Assembly: GCF_015477835.1 (NCBI RefSeq)
Contig: NZ_JADLQN010000001.1
Location: forward strand, 558,001 to 622,000
Length of the DNA stretch: 64,000 nt
DNA from: Nocardia higoensis
Lineage (GTDB): Bacteria; Actinomycetota; Actinomycetes; Mycobacteriales; Mycobacteriaceae
Direction: 5' to 3'
The translations under genes and the position numbers were made by a program. Shown here piece by piece: positions 46,848-55,684 of the stretch (the stretch's first letter is position 1; the number at the start of each line of letters is the position of its first letter). The notes below the pieces were generated by a model that searched no databases, was not told where the DNA came from, and worked only from the letters and a program-made list of their open reading frames with translations.

Positions 46848-48398
46848 CTACACAGGGAACAGGCTGTGCTTGCGCGGGTTGGCGCGCGGGCGCGGGTTCT
46901 TGTCGCGCAGCATCCGCAGCGCCTTGCGGATCTCCAGCCGGGTCTGCGACGGCTCGATCACCCCGTCGATGTACCCGCGCTCGGCGGCGATCCACGGGGT
47001 TGCCATTGTCGCGTTGTAGAAGTCGATCATCTGCTGGCGCACCACCGGGCGCTGCTCTTCGGGGGTCTCGGCCAGGCGCTTGCGGCCGATGATACCGACC
47101 ATGCTCTCCGCGCCCATGACCGCGATGCGCGCGGTAGGCCAGGCGAAGCTGATGTCGGCGCCGAGCGGCTTGCAGCCCATGACCGCGTATCCGCCGCCGT
47201 AGGCCTTGCGGGTCACGATGGTCACGATCGGCACCGTGGCTTCGATCACCGCGCGGAAGAAGCGACCGCCGCGCTTGATGACGCCGTTGCGCTCCTCCTC
47301 GATGCCAGGCAGCACGCCCGGAGTGTCCACCACGAACACCAGGGGCAGACCGAAGGCGTCGCAGAGCCGGATGAAGTGGGTGGCCTTGTCCGAGCACTGG
47401 GCGTCGAGCGCGCCGCCGAGCACCTGCGGCTGGTTGGCGATCACGCCGATGCTGCGGCCGTCGACCCGGGCGAAGGCGGTGATGAGGTTCGGGGCGGTGC
47501 CCGCGGCCACCTCGTGCAACTGCCCGTCGTCGAAGATGCGCAGCAGGACCTCGTGCATGTCGTAGCCGGCCTTGTCCGAGTCCGGGATGATCGAGTCGAG
47601 TTCGCGATCGTGCTCGGTCAGCTCCGGCTCGAGGCCAGGATTGACCACCGGCGGCTGCTCGAGGCAACTCGACGGCAGATAGCCGAGGTAGTCGCGGACC
47701 CATTCGAAGGCCGCCTGCTCGCTGGGGGCCACGTGGTGCACGGTGCCGTTCTGGGCCTGCACCGCCGCACCGCCGAGTTCCTCGGCGCTGACCGTCTCAC
47801 CGGTGACCGCTTTGATCACCTCGGGCCCGGTCACGAACATGTAGGACTTCTCCGTCGCGACCAGCACGTCCATGTTCACCGGTCCGTACACCGACCCGGC
47901 CGCGCACTTGCCGAGCATGATCGCGACCTGCGGCACGAAACCCGACAGATCCTCCTGCCTGCGGCACATCATCGCGTACCAGGCCAGCGAGGTCACCGCG
48001 TCCTGGATGCGGGCGCCGCCGGAGTCGTTGATGGCGACGACCGGGCAGGCGTTCTGGTAGGCGAACTCCATGGCGGCGGCCACTTTACGGCCGAACATCT
48101 CGCCGACCGATCCGCCGTGCACGGTCTGGTCGTGGGCGATCACCACCACCGGCCTGCCGTTGATCTCGCCGCGCCCGGTGACCACGCCGTCGCCGTACAT
48201 GGCGTTGCCGCCGCCGGGCTGGCGCACCAGCTTGCCGATCTCGACGAAGGTGCCCTTGTCCAAGAGCAGGCGCACGCGTTCGCGAGCGCTGGGTATCTCC
48301 TTGGCTTTGCGCTTCGCGATGCCTGCCTCGCCGGCGGGTTCCTCGGCGAGCTCCAGGATCCCCATCAGCTGATCCAGCTTGTCTCGCGTACCGCTCAT
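46848..48398 (-). CDS. Acyl-CoA carboxylase beta (carboxyltransferase) subunit
   Basis: 516 residues, the usual AccD/PccB length. The N-terminal half has [20 protein letters not shown] and [20 protein letters not shown] (acyl-CoA-binding GG-A loop); the C-terminal half has [20 protein letters not shown] and [20 protein letters not shown] (biotin-binding loop). Transfers CO2 from biotin to acetyl-, propionyl- or longer acyl-CoA. No alpha or epsilon subunit is next to it, so it depends on distant AccA. Position near the fadD-like gene suggests fatty or mycolic acid metabolism. ATG at 48398. Confidence 0.95.
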   Translation of the reverse strand: MSGTRDKLDQLMGILELAEEPAGEAGIAKRKAKEIPSARERVRLLLDKGTFVEIGKLVRQPGGGNAMYGDGVVTGRGEINGRPVVVIAHDQTVHGGSVGEMFGRKVAAAMEFAYQNACPVVAINDSGGARIQDAVTSLAWYAMMCRRQEDLSGFVPQVAIMLGKCAAGSVYGPVNMDVLVATEKSYMFVTGPEVIKAVTGETVSAEELGGAAVQAQNGTVHHVAPSEQAAFEWVRDYLGYLPSSCLEQPPVVNPGLEPELTEHDRELDSIIPDSDKAGYDMHEVLLRIFDDGQLHEVAAGTAPNLITAFARVDGRSIGVIANQPQVLGGALDAQCSDKATHFIRLCDAFGLPLVFVVDTPGVLPGIEEERNGVIKRGGRFFRAVIEATVPIVTIVTRKAYGGGYAVMGCKPLGADISFAWPTARIAVMGAESMVGIIGRKRLAETPEEQRPVVRQQMIDFYNATMATPWIAAERGYIDGVIEPSQTRLEIRKALRMLRDKNPRPRANPRKHSLFPV

Positions 48399-48650
48399 AT
48401 GTTGTCGTGTCCTTCGATTTGGCCGTGGCGCTCGATCCGTCGAGGAAGTCGAACGGAGGTGCGGCGCTCGACTCTATCGGTGATGAGACGCTTCGCACAC
48501 CCCGGGATCGATTACATAGGGGGGCGTCACAACGAGCCAGGGCGTGGCGTGCGGACTTCGGGGCACTCCGGTCCGCTCATCGGGACCGGTATCATCGTCG
48601 GCACCCGCCACGGCAGGTGCTGCAGTGTTCACGACGGATGGGGGCAGGCG

Positions 48651-49127
48651 ATGCGACCGGCTCTGAGATGCCTGGTCTGGGAACTGGACAACACGCTGTG
48701 GGATGGCGTGGTCACCGACGGGACGAATACCGCGCCACGGCCCGCGGCCGTGCGCACCTTGCGGACGTTGAGCGACCGCGGGATCTGGCACGCCGCGGCC
48801 AGCCGCAGCGACCGCGGTATGACACTCGAACAGCTCTACCGGCACGGTGTCTACGAGATGTTCTCCGCGCTGGAGATCGGCTGGGGCCGCAAATCGGCGT
48901 CCATCGTGCGCATCGCCCGCACGCTGGGCCTGAGCTTGGACACCATCGGCTTCATCGACGACGAACCGGTGGAGCGCGCGGAGGTGTCGCGCGCCCTGCC
49001 CCAGGTGCGCTGCTATGCCGCGCGCAATGTCGACGTGCTCGCCGCGTTGCCCGACTTCCGTCCGGTGGGCCGCTCGGGCCCGCACCCGACGCCGCCGTTG
49101 GGCTTCGACCGCATCCCGGCCATCTAG
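48651..49127 (+). CDS. HAD-IIIC (FkbH/MDP-1-like) protein with altered nucleophile
   Basis: 158 residues. Motif I reads CLVWELDNTLWDG: Glu (codon GAA) replaces the nucleophilic Asp of D-x-D. Motif II is in AAASRSDRG and motif III/IV in GRKSASIVRIARTLGLSLD with IGFIDDEPVERAEV (the DD pair). HAD-IIIC proteins include FkbH-type glyceryl-S-ACP synthases and MDP-1 phosphatases. The Glu would prevent a normal phospho-aspartyl intermediate, so it may be inactive or non-phosphatase. ATG at 48651. Divergent from accD. Confidence 0.85.
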   Translation: MRPALRCLVWELDNTLWDGVVTDGTNTAPRPAAVRTLRTLSDRGIWHAAASRSDRGMTLEQLYRHGVYEMFSALEIGWGRKSASIVRIARTLGLSLDTIGFIDDEPVERAEVSRALPQVRCYAARNVDVLAALPDFRPVGRSGPHPTPPLGFDRIPAI

Positions 49128-49164
49128 CCACACGCCGGGACACGGTTCATGTCCCGGCGTGTGG
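49128..49164. terminator. Bidirectional hairpin terminator
   Basis: Perfect 15-bp stem (CCACACGCCGGGACA / TGTCCCGGCGTGTGG) with a 7-base loop starting right after the HAD stop and 18 bases before the GMC stop on the other strand. Confidence 0.88.
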
Positions 49165-49182
49165 CCTTCCGGGTGTGGCGTT

Positions 49183-50769
49183 CTAGCTCGCGGAGCGCAG
49201 GAGGCGAGCCGCCTGCTCGCCGATGAAGACGCTCGGTGCGTGGGTGTGCCCGCGCACCAGCAGCGGCATCACCGAGGCATCGGCCACGCGCAGGTTCTGC
49301 ACGCCGCGCACCCGCAGGTCCGGATCGACCACGCTGACCGCGTCGGTGCCCATCCGGCAGGTGCCGATCGGATGGTAGAGGGTGTGAGCGTACCCGGTGA
49401 GCGTGTGCTCGAGGATCGCCTCGAGGTCGGCCGGTGCGTTCGGCGGGTAGATCAGGTCACCGAGGATCGTCTTCATCGCGGGGGTCTCGGCGATCCGCGC
49501 GCAGGTGCGCAGTCCGGACAGGATGGCCGCGCGGTCGATGCCGCCGCTGTCGGACAGGTAGCGTGGATCGATGATCGGCTTGGCCAGCGGGTCGGCCGAG
49601 GCCGGCCCGACCCGGCCCCGGCTGTGCGGACGCAGCAGCACCGTGGCGAGAATGTTGCCGTGTTCGGCCGGCTCGATCAGGCCCTCGTTGTAGAACGGCG
49701 CGGGGGCGTAGACCAGTTCCAGATCGGGCTGTTCGAGTTCGGGCCTGCTCTTCACGAACCCGTAGGCCTCGCCGACATTCGAGGTGAGCATGCCGCGGTG
49801 GCGCAGCAGGTAGTTCACCAACTCCAGCGGCTTCTCGGCGGCGAAGAGCGAATCCTCGCAGGAGTAGCCGATGCCGGCCACCAGATGGTCCTGCAGGTTC
49901 GCGCCGACCTCGGGGGCGTGGTGGACGACCGGGATGCCGTGGCGCGTCAGCTCGTCCGCATCGCCGATACCGGAGAGCATGAGCAGGTGCGGACTGTTGA
50001 TCGCGCCGCCGCACAGCACGACCTCACGCCGGGCGGTCAGTGTGAAAGTCTCGCCACCGCGACGATATTCGACGCCGACGGCCTTGGTTCCCTCGAACAG
50101 TACCTTGGTGACCTGCGACTCGCTGAGCACGGTCAGATTCCGCCGGCGCATCGCGGGCCGAAGGTAGCCGTCCGCGGTGCTCCAGCGTCTGCCGTTGCGC
50201 TGGGTGACCATGGTCTGGCTGAAACCGTTGGGCTGTGGGCGATTCGGCGGCTCGACGGAGAACCCCGCCTCCTGGACCGCGGTCAGGAAAGCCGCGGTCG
50301 ACGAGCGTGGGCTGCGCTGACGCTGGATGTGCAACGGTCCGCCGGTACCCTCGTCGGGGTACTGGGCGTCCTGCACGTTCTCGATGCGCCGGAACTGCTC
50401 GACGGCGGCGGCGAAGCCCCACTGTTCTCCGGCCAGCAGCGCCCACTCGTCGTAGTCGGCGCGGAACCCGCGCACCCACATCATCGCGTTCATCGACGAG
50501 GAGCCGCCGAACATCCGTCCGCGTGGCCAGTAGATCTGGCGATCGCCGAGGTGGGGCTGCGGCTCGGTCAGGTAATCCCAGTCCAGCTCGGTGCGGAACA
50601 GCTTCGAGAACCCGGCCGGAATATGGACGAACTTGTTCTTGTCCGCAGGTCCGGCCTCGAGGGCGACCACGTCCACGCCGGGGTCTTCGCTGAGCCGACC
50701 GGCGACCACCGCACCCGCGGATCCGGTTCCGACGACGACGTAGTCGGCGGTCATCTTGTCTGTGGCCAC
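49183..50769 (-). CDS. GMC oxidoreductase (choline dehydrogenase-like)
   Basis: 528 residues. FAD-binding YVVVGTGSAGAVVAGRLSED, GMC signature 1 RGRMFGGSSSMNAMMWVRGF and signature 2 GAINSPHLLMLSGIG; C-terminal catalytic region TLYHPIGTCRMG with the active-site His and a DASVMPLLVRGHTHAPSVFI end. Oxidises an alcohol, possibly choline or a terpenoid/sterol alcohol. GTG at 50769 with GGAG 8 bases upstream is favoured over the ATG at 50754. Follows the ChoD-like gene by 104 bases. Confidence 0.9.
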   Translation of the reverse strand: MATDKMTADYVVVGTGSAGAVVAGRLSEDPGVDVVALEAGPADKNKFVHIPAGFSKLFRTELDWDYLTEPQPHLGDRQIYWPRGRMFGGSSSMNAMMWVRGFRADYDEWALLAGEQWGFAAAVEQFRRIENVQDAQYPDEGTGGPLHIQRQRSPRSSTAAFLTAVQEAGFSVEPPNRPQPNGFSQTMVTQRNGRRWSTADGYLRPAMRRRNLTVLSESQVTKVLFEGTKAVGVEYRRGGETFTLTARREVVLCGGAINSPHLLMLSGIGDADELTRHGIPVVHHAPEVGANLQDHLVAGIGYSCEDSLFAAEKPLELVNYLLRHRGMLTSNVGEAYGFVKSRPELEQPDLELVYAPAPFYNEGLIEPAEHGNILATVLLRPHSRGRVGPASADPLAKPIIDPRYLSDSGGIDRAAILSGLRTCARIAETPAMKTILGDLIYPPNAPADLEAILEHTLTGYAHTLYHPIGTCRMGTDAVSVVDPDLRVRGVQNLRVADASVMPLLVRGHTHAPSVFIGEQAARLLRSAS

Positions 50770-50873
50770 TTCTCCCACTCCGATCTTCTGCTTCGAGGCA
50801 AAGATACGAGGATGCGGGTTACCCCGGTGGGGTTTCGCCGCAGCCTGTCTTCCGGCCGGGTCGCGGTGAGTCC

Positions 50874-52613
50874 TCAGGCGGGTCTGGGGGTGTCCTGTTC
50901 GGCGCGGTTCACCGGGAAGATGGGCAGTACCAGTGCGGCGGGCGCACTCTCGGGTACCACGGGCCGTGCGGGTGGGACCGGTGCGATGCGACGATACGGC
51001 TGGTCCTGCGGCGGGCGGAGGTCCTGCTCGCCCTTGTTCGGCCAGTAGGCGGCGGCGCGTTCGGCCTGCGCGGTGATGGTCAGTGAGGGATTCACGCCCA
51101 GGTTGGCCGAGACCGCCGCACCGTCGACGATGCTCATGGTCGGGTAGCCGTAGACGCGGTGGTAGGCGTCGATGACACCGTGCTCGGCGTCGGCGCCGAT
51201 GGCCGCGCCGCCCAGGAAGTGCGCCGTGAGCGGGATGTTGAAGATCTCGCCCCAGCTGCCACCCGCGATGCCGCCGATCTCCTCGGCGACCTTGCGTGTC
51301 ACCTGGTTGCCGACCGGGATCCAGGTCGGGTTCGGTTCCCCGTGACCTTGCTTGGAGGTCAATCGACGCCCGAACAGGCCGCGCTTGGTGTAGGTGGTGA
51401 TGGAGTTGTCGAGGTTCTGCATCACCAGCGAGATGATGGTGCGCTCGCTCCAGTTCTTGGTGCTCAGGAAGCTGAGGGTGTCCAGCGGCCTGCGCAGCAC
51501 CAGCAGCACGAACTTCAGCCAGCGCGGCAGCTTGCCGCCGCCGTCGACCATCAGGGTCTGCAACAGGGCCATGAAGTTGGAGCCCTTGCCGTAGCGCACC
51601 GGCTCGATGTGGGTGTCGGGCGTGGGGTGGATCGAGGACGTGATCGCGACGCCCTGGGTGAAGTCCTGGCCGGGCTTCAGCTTCTTGGTCGCCGCGCCGA
51701 CGATCGCCTCGGAGTTGGTGCGGGTGAGCACGCCGAGACGGTTCGAGAGCTTGGGCAGCACGCCCCTGTCGCGCATCTTGAACAGCAGTTGCTGGGTGCC
51801 GCGGGTGCCCGCGGCCAAGACCACATGGCGCGCGGTGTAGCTCTTCGGCTGCGTGCCGATGATCTTGCCCGTGCGCTTGGTCTCGACGGTCCAGGTGCCG
51901 TCCGGCTGCGGGAGCACCGCGGTGACCGTCGTCATCGGCAGGACCCGCGCGCCCGCCTGTTCGGCGAGGTAGAGGTAGTTCTTGACCAGGGTGTTCTTGG
52001 CGCCGTACTTGCAGCCGACCATGCAGTCGCCGCATTCGATGCAGCCGGTGCGCTCGGGGCCGACGCCGCCGAAGTACGGGTCGGGCGCTTTCTCGCCCGG
52101 CTCGCCGAAGAACACGCCCACCGGGGTCTGCACGAAGGTGTCGCCGCAGCCCAGATCGTCGGCGACCTTCTTGAAGATCACGTCGGCCTGGGTCATGTGC
52201 GGGTTCTGGACCACGCCGAGCATCTTCTTCGCCTGCTCGTAGTACGGGGTGAGCTCCTCGCGCCAATCGGTGATGTCGCGCCACTGCGCGTCGCGGAAGA
52301 ACGGCTCCGGCGGCACGTAGAGGGTGTTGGCGTAGTTGAGCGAGCCGCCGCCGACGCCCGCGCCACCGAGGATCAGGACGTCGCGTAGCAGGTGGATGCG
52401 CTGGATGCCGAAGCAGCCGAGCGCGGGCGCCCAGAGGAATCTGCGGATGTCCCAGCTGGTCTTGGGCAGTTCGTCATCGGCGTAGCGCGCGCCCGCCTCG
52501 AGGACGCCGACCTTGTAGCCCTTCTCCACCAGGCGCAGCGCGGTGACGCTGCCACCGAATCCGGACCCGACGATGAGCACGTCGAAGTCGGTCTCTCGCT
52601 GGGGCATGGGCAC
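50874..52613 (-). CDS. choD: ChoD-like cholesterol/sterol oxidase (GMC family)
   Basis: 579 residues. FAD motif VLIVGSGFGGSVTALRLVEK; LGGAGVGGGSLNYANTLYVP; the Cys-rich loop CIECGDCMVGCKYGAKNTLV shared with mycobacterial ChoD (Rv3409c); IVDGAAVSANLGVNPSLTIT near the C-terminus. Predicted to oxidise a 3-beta-hydroxysterol, though mycobacterial ChoD activity on cholesterol is weak and debated. First gene of a leftward pair with the second GMC enzyme, divergent from a MerR gene. ATG at 52613 or 52607. Confidence 0.88.
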   Translation of the reverse strand: MPMPQRETDFDVLIVGSGFGGSVTALRLVEKGYKVGVLEAGARYADDELPKTSWDIRRFLWAPALGCFGIQRIHLLRDVLILGGAGVGGGSLNYANTLYVPPEPFFRDAQWRDITDWREELTPYYEQAKKMLGVVQNPHMTQADVIFKKVADDLGCGDTFVQTPVGVFFGEPGEKAPDPYFGGVGPERTGCIECGDCMVGCKYGAKNTLVKNYLYLAEQAGARVLPMTTVTAVLPQPDGTWTVETKRTGKIIGTQPKSYTARHVVLAAGTRGTQQLLFKMRDRGVLPKLSNRLGVLTRTNSEAIVGAATKKLKPGQDFTQGVAITSSIHPTPDTHIEPVRYGKGSNFMALLQTLMVDGGGKLPRWLKFVLLVLRRPLDTLSFLSTKNWSERTIISLVMQNLDNSITTYTKRGLFGRRLTSKQGHGEPNPTWIPVGNQVTRKVAEEIGGIAGGSWGEIFNIPLTAHFLGGAAIGADAEHGVIDAYHRVYGYPTMSIVDGAAVSANLGVNPSLTITAQAERAAAYWPNKGEQDLRPPQDQPYRRIAPVPPARPVVPESAPAALVLPIFPVNRAEQDTPRPA

Positions 52614-52631
52614 TCCTCGGTGGGGTCGACA

Positions 52632-52645
52632 GTGACCCGGGTTAC
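52632..52645. promoter_or_regulatory. Palindrome in the choD-MerR intergenic region
   Basis: GTGACCCGGGTTAC, one base short of perfect, 18 bases upstream of choD. A GACAGTGAC/GTGACTGTC near-repeat brackets it (52628-52670). A probable site for the divergent MerR. Confidence 0.5.
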
Positions 52646-52693
52646 GCTAACGCCGACAGCTGTGACTGTCAACGAAAGTTGCTCGCTGCCTCT

Positions 52694-53389
52694 ATGCTGA
52701 CCAACGTGTCCCGCTACAACCGCTCGCAGCTCGCTGACCTCAGCGGTGTTCCGGCGCGGACGATCCGCTATTACCACTCCCTCGGTGTGCTGCCCAGGCC
52801 CGGTCGCGCGGGCAAGGAAGTCGTCTACGACGACGAACATCTGACCCGGCTGCGCGAGATCGCCGAGATGCAGACGCGTGGCCTGCGGCTGGGAGCGATT
52901 CGCGAGGTGTTCGACGCGCAGAGTCAGCAGGGTGCTCCGGCCGACTGGCGCGCGGTCCTCGATCCCCGTTACCCGGGCGCGAGCGACCAGTCGGTGGTGC
53001 TCGACGACGAGCAGCTCTCGGCGCTGCTCGGCGATCGCCGCACCGAGGTCCTCGACGAACTCGTCGCGGCCCAGTACATCGCCCCGTGCGAGGCGGGCTG
53101 GCGCATCCCCGACCAGCCCATGCTCAAGGGCGCCCTCATTCTCTACGACCTCGGCACCGACATCGCCCTGAGCGGCGCGCTACGCAAACTCATCCGGACC
53201 AGGCTCGCCGAACTCGCCGACGAGATCGTCGCCACGTTCCGCGACGCCCTGCCGACCGGCTACGGGGGAGAGGGGATCGGTGCCGACCATCACCGGTTCC
53301 GGGAACGCTTCCGCGCCGCCGCCCGGGAAGTGGCGGGCGCGACCCTGGCCGACGAGATCGATCGCGCTGTCCGCGAATCCGAAGCCTGA
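52694..53389 (+). CDS. MerR-family regulator
   Basis: 231 residues. N-terminal winged HTH: RSQLADLSGVPARTIRYYHS then LPRPGRAGKEVVYDDEHLTR; a helical middle and a larger-than-usual C-terminal domain (about 95-231) with few Cys, so probably an organic effector rather than metal. ATG at 52694 preferred over TTG/ATG at 52679. Divergent from choD across 80 bases and likely its regulator. Confidence 0.88.
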   Translation: MLTNVSRYNRSQLADLSGVPARTIRYYHSLGVLPRPGRAGKEVVYDDEHLTRLREIAEMQTRGLRLGAIREVFDAQSQQGAPADWRAVLDPRYPGASDQSVVLDDEQLSALLGDRRTEVLDELVAAQYIAPCEAGWRIPDQPMLKGALILYDLGTDIALSGALRKLIRTRLAELADEIVATFRDALPTGYGGEGIGADHHRFRERFRAAAREVAGATLADEIDRAVRESEA

Positions 53390-53785
53390 CCTTCGGAACG
53401 TCCGGGCTTTCCGGGGAAATCGGTTCATCGGTGGGCCGGGTGCTGTCCTCTCGACTTCGTGACACCGCCACACCTACCAGGGCCATGGCGGTCCATCCCT
53501 CGGGCGGCGAGGCTACCCCGGCTCGGCGCGCGTAGCGCTTCCTGCGGTGAATGGGGATCGGCCTGTCCGCGTCCGGCAGTGCCGCTCGGATGACCAGCTC
53601 GGCCAACTGGGCGGCAGGGCCGACAGATGTGACTCGCGGGGGCGCGGCTCTGCACTCGTACGGAGCGTCGTCCGATTCGCTGGAAGTGTTGTGTGGGACC
53701 GTCGGTCCCATATACTCTGAAACCACCACGCGCCCCGCGTGCGAACGACCGGCGTCGCACCGTCGGCGGGAACGAGGAGGCATCG
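53390..53785. other. Gene-poor region before the diiron oxygenase gene
   Basis: 396 bases. Short antisense ORFs have no ribosome site or recognisable product. The last 100 bases hold the operator and promoter of the diiron gene (53689-53716). Confidence 0.55.
53694..53710. promoter_or_regulatory. TetR operator within the diiron oxygenase promoter
   Basis: TGGGACCGTCGGTCCCA: perfect 8-base arms with one central base. It fills the spacer between a TTGTGT -35 candidate (53689-53694) and a TATACT -10 (53711-53716), so binding would block the promoter. Partner is probably the TetR at 54791. Confidence 0.8.
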
Positions 53786-54775
53786 ATGACGCTGTCCGAA
53801 TCGGCGAGCACAGGATTGTTCGACCAGGCATACCGGGAAGCGCTGACGACGCTCTCGGAAGGTTCGGTGCATCGCAAGTTCGACCCGTATCTCGACATCG
53901 ATTGGGATGCGCCGGAATTCGCGATCGACCCGGACGACCCGAGATGGGTCCTCTCACCGGAGCACGATCCACTCGGGGCCACCAGGTGGTACCGCGAGCT
54001 CCCGATCGACCGGCAGATCGAGATCGGCCGGTGGCGCACCGCCAACGCGATCAAGGTCGGCGCCGCTTTCGAGAGCGTGCTGATCCGCGGGGTGATGCAG
54101 TACATCATGAAGCTGCCGAACGGCTCGCCGGAGTTCCGCTACTGCTTGCACGAGATGACCGAAGAGTGCAACCACATCCAGATGTTCCAGGAGTTGGTCA
54201 ACCGCATCGGTGTCGATGTGCCCGGCATGCGGCCGATCTTCCGGGCGCTCTCGCCCTTCATCGGCGTCGCGGGCGGCTTCGCCCCGGCGATCCTGTTCAT
54301 CGGGATCCTGGGCGGCGAGGAACCGATCGACCACTATCAGAAGGCCTTGCTGCGCGACGGCGCGAACATTCCGCCCGCGGTCCGGCGCACGATGCAGATC
54401 CACATCGCCGAGGAAGCGCGCCACATCAGCTTCGCCAACAAGTTCCTCGAAGCGCACCTGGCGCACATGTCCGCGGCCGGGCGTGCGGCGGCCGCGGTCG
54501 CCTTCCCGGTGGTGATGCGCTGGCTGGCCGGCGAGATCATGGTGCCGCCGCGGTCGTTCGCGAAGGAGTTCGGTATTCCGCGTGAGGTATTCGCCGAAGC
54601 CTTCTGGCGCGCGCCGCACTCCCGGCGGATCCTGTCCGGCTACTTCGGGGACGTACGCCGACTGGCTGCCGACCTCGGCCTGATGACGCCGGTCAGCACG
54701 AAGCTGTGGGCACTGCTGCACGTCGACGGCGAGCCGTCGCGGCACCGCGGGGAGCCCGTCCGGCGGATCGTGTGA
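53786..54775 (+). CDS. AurF-type diiron oxygenase
   Basis: 329 residues. Carboxylate/His ligands in order: Glu in GAAFESVLIRG, Glu and His in MTEECNHIQMFQ, Glu in LGGEEPIDHY, and His-Glu-His in MQIHIAEEARHISFA, as in AurF (p-aminobenzoate N-oxygenase). The fold is helical and soluble. AurF-like proteins in mycobacteria and Nocardia are often regulated by adjacent TetR genes; substrate unknown, possibly aryl-amines or fatty acids. ATG at 53786 with GAGGAGG-like site. Convergent with the TetR gene 15 bases away. Confidence 0.92.
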   Translation: MTLSESASTGLFDQAYREALTTLSEGSVHRKFDPYLDIDWDAPEFAIDPDDPRWVLSPEHDPLGATRWYRELPIDRQIEIGRWRTANAIKVGAAFESVLIRGVMQYIMKLPNGSPEFRYCLHEMTEECNHIQMFQELVNRIGVDVPGMRPIFRALSPFIGVAGGFAPAILFIGILGGEEPIDHYQKALLRDGANIPPAVRRTMQIHIAEEARHISFANKFLEAHLAHMSAAGRAAAAVAFPVVMRWLAGEIMVPPRSFAKEFGIPREVFAEAFWRAPHSRRILSGYFGDVRRLAADLGLMTPVSTKLWALLHVDGEPSRHRGEPVRRIV

Positions 54776-54790
54776 CCCGCTGTGCGCGGC

Positions 54791-55522
54791 TCAGTGCGGC
54801 GCCCGGACAGCGGAGAGGCGGGTGAGCACGGCGAGCAGCGGCTCGTCCGGGTCCAGGTCGAGGCCCTGTGCGCGCCCCACGCCGTCGAGGACGTTCCACG
54901 CGTAACCCGCGAGCTCGCCGATCAGTCGCTCCCTGCTCAACATGCGTTCCCGGCTGCGCACCCAGCGAGTCACGGTGGCCTCGGTCATCGACACGATGGC
55001 GAAGGTCATCGTGTCGACCACCGGCTCGTCCACGACACCGACCACCCCGGCCAGGCCCGACACCAGCGCGCGGGTGTCGGCCGCGATCCGGTCCTTCAGG
55101 CTGCTGATGCCGTCCACGTCGTCGGGATCGCCGTACAGCGGCCCGCGACGCAGGAATTCGTAGAGCCCGGCGTGCTGGTCGATCCAGTCCACCACCACGG
55201 CGATGGTGCGGTGCAGGATCTCGTTGATGGAGCCGGTCGAGACGTCCAGCGCCGCGCCCAGGGCGTCGGCGAACTGGTCGGCTATGGCGCTCCTGGTCCG
55301 TCGGTCCAGCTCGTCGCGTCCGGAGAACTGGCGGTACACCACCGATTTCGCGAGCCCGGCCCGTTCGGTGATCCGCTGCATCGGCACCTCGGCGCCGGGC
55401 GCGGTCTCTTCGAGCAGTTCGACGAGCGCGGCGACGATCCGATCGCGCCGCCCCTCGTTGTGCGGCTGCCAGCGCGCCTGTCTGCCGCCGGGAGGCGGAT
55501 CCGAGGGCGGGAGGGTCGGCAC
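54791..55522 (-). CDS. TetR-family regulator linked to the diiron oxygenase
   Basis: 243 residues. HTH at about 24-78: GRRDRIVAALVELLEETAPG, then RAGLAKSVVYRQFSGRDEL. C-terminal ligand domain with WIDQHAGLYEFLRRGPLYGD. The first 20 residues are Pro-rich, and a later start is possible. Its gene is convergent with the diiron oxygenase, whose promoter carries a perfect TetR-type palindrome. Confidence 0.88.
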   Translation of the reverse strand: MPTLPPSDPPPGGRQARWQPHNEGRRDRIVAALVELLEETAPGAEVPMQRITERAGLAKSVVYRQFSGRDELDRRTRSAIADQFADALGAALDVSTGSINEILHRTIAVVVDWIDQHAGLYEFLRRGPLYGDPDDVDGISSLKDRIAADTRALVSGLAGVVGVVDEPVVDTMTFAIVSMTEATVTRWVRSRERMLSRERLIGELAGYAWNVLDGVGRAQGLDLDPDEPLLAVLTRLSAVRAPH

Positions 55523-55684
55523 GCACCGAGTCTAGAGCAGACCTGACCTGACACAACCTGGGCGCGATCACAAGGGGTGGCGAGAGAGTTCGTCGGGTAT
55601 CACAAACACTGCCGGTACCTGGCCGGTGTGCACGCGAGGGCCGTTAGGTTGAATCGCTGCGATACTCGGGCGGAAGGAATCTCC

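Noticed and set aside
44904..49127. A single open frame of about 1400 codons on the plus strand
   Set aside because: Antisense to the acyl-CoA ligase and accD genes; Arg/Val/Gly-rich shadow typical of high-GC DNA. Only its last 158 codons (HAD protein) are a gene.
53425..54108. Minus-strand ORF before the diiron oxygenase gene
   Set aside because: Overlaps the diiron gene and operator; composition is not protein-like.
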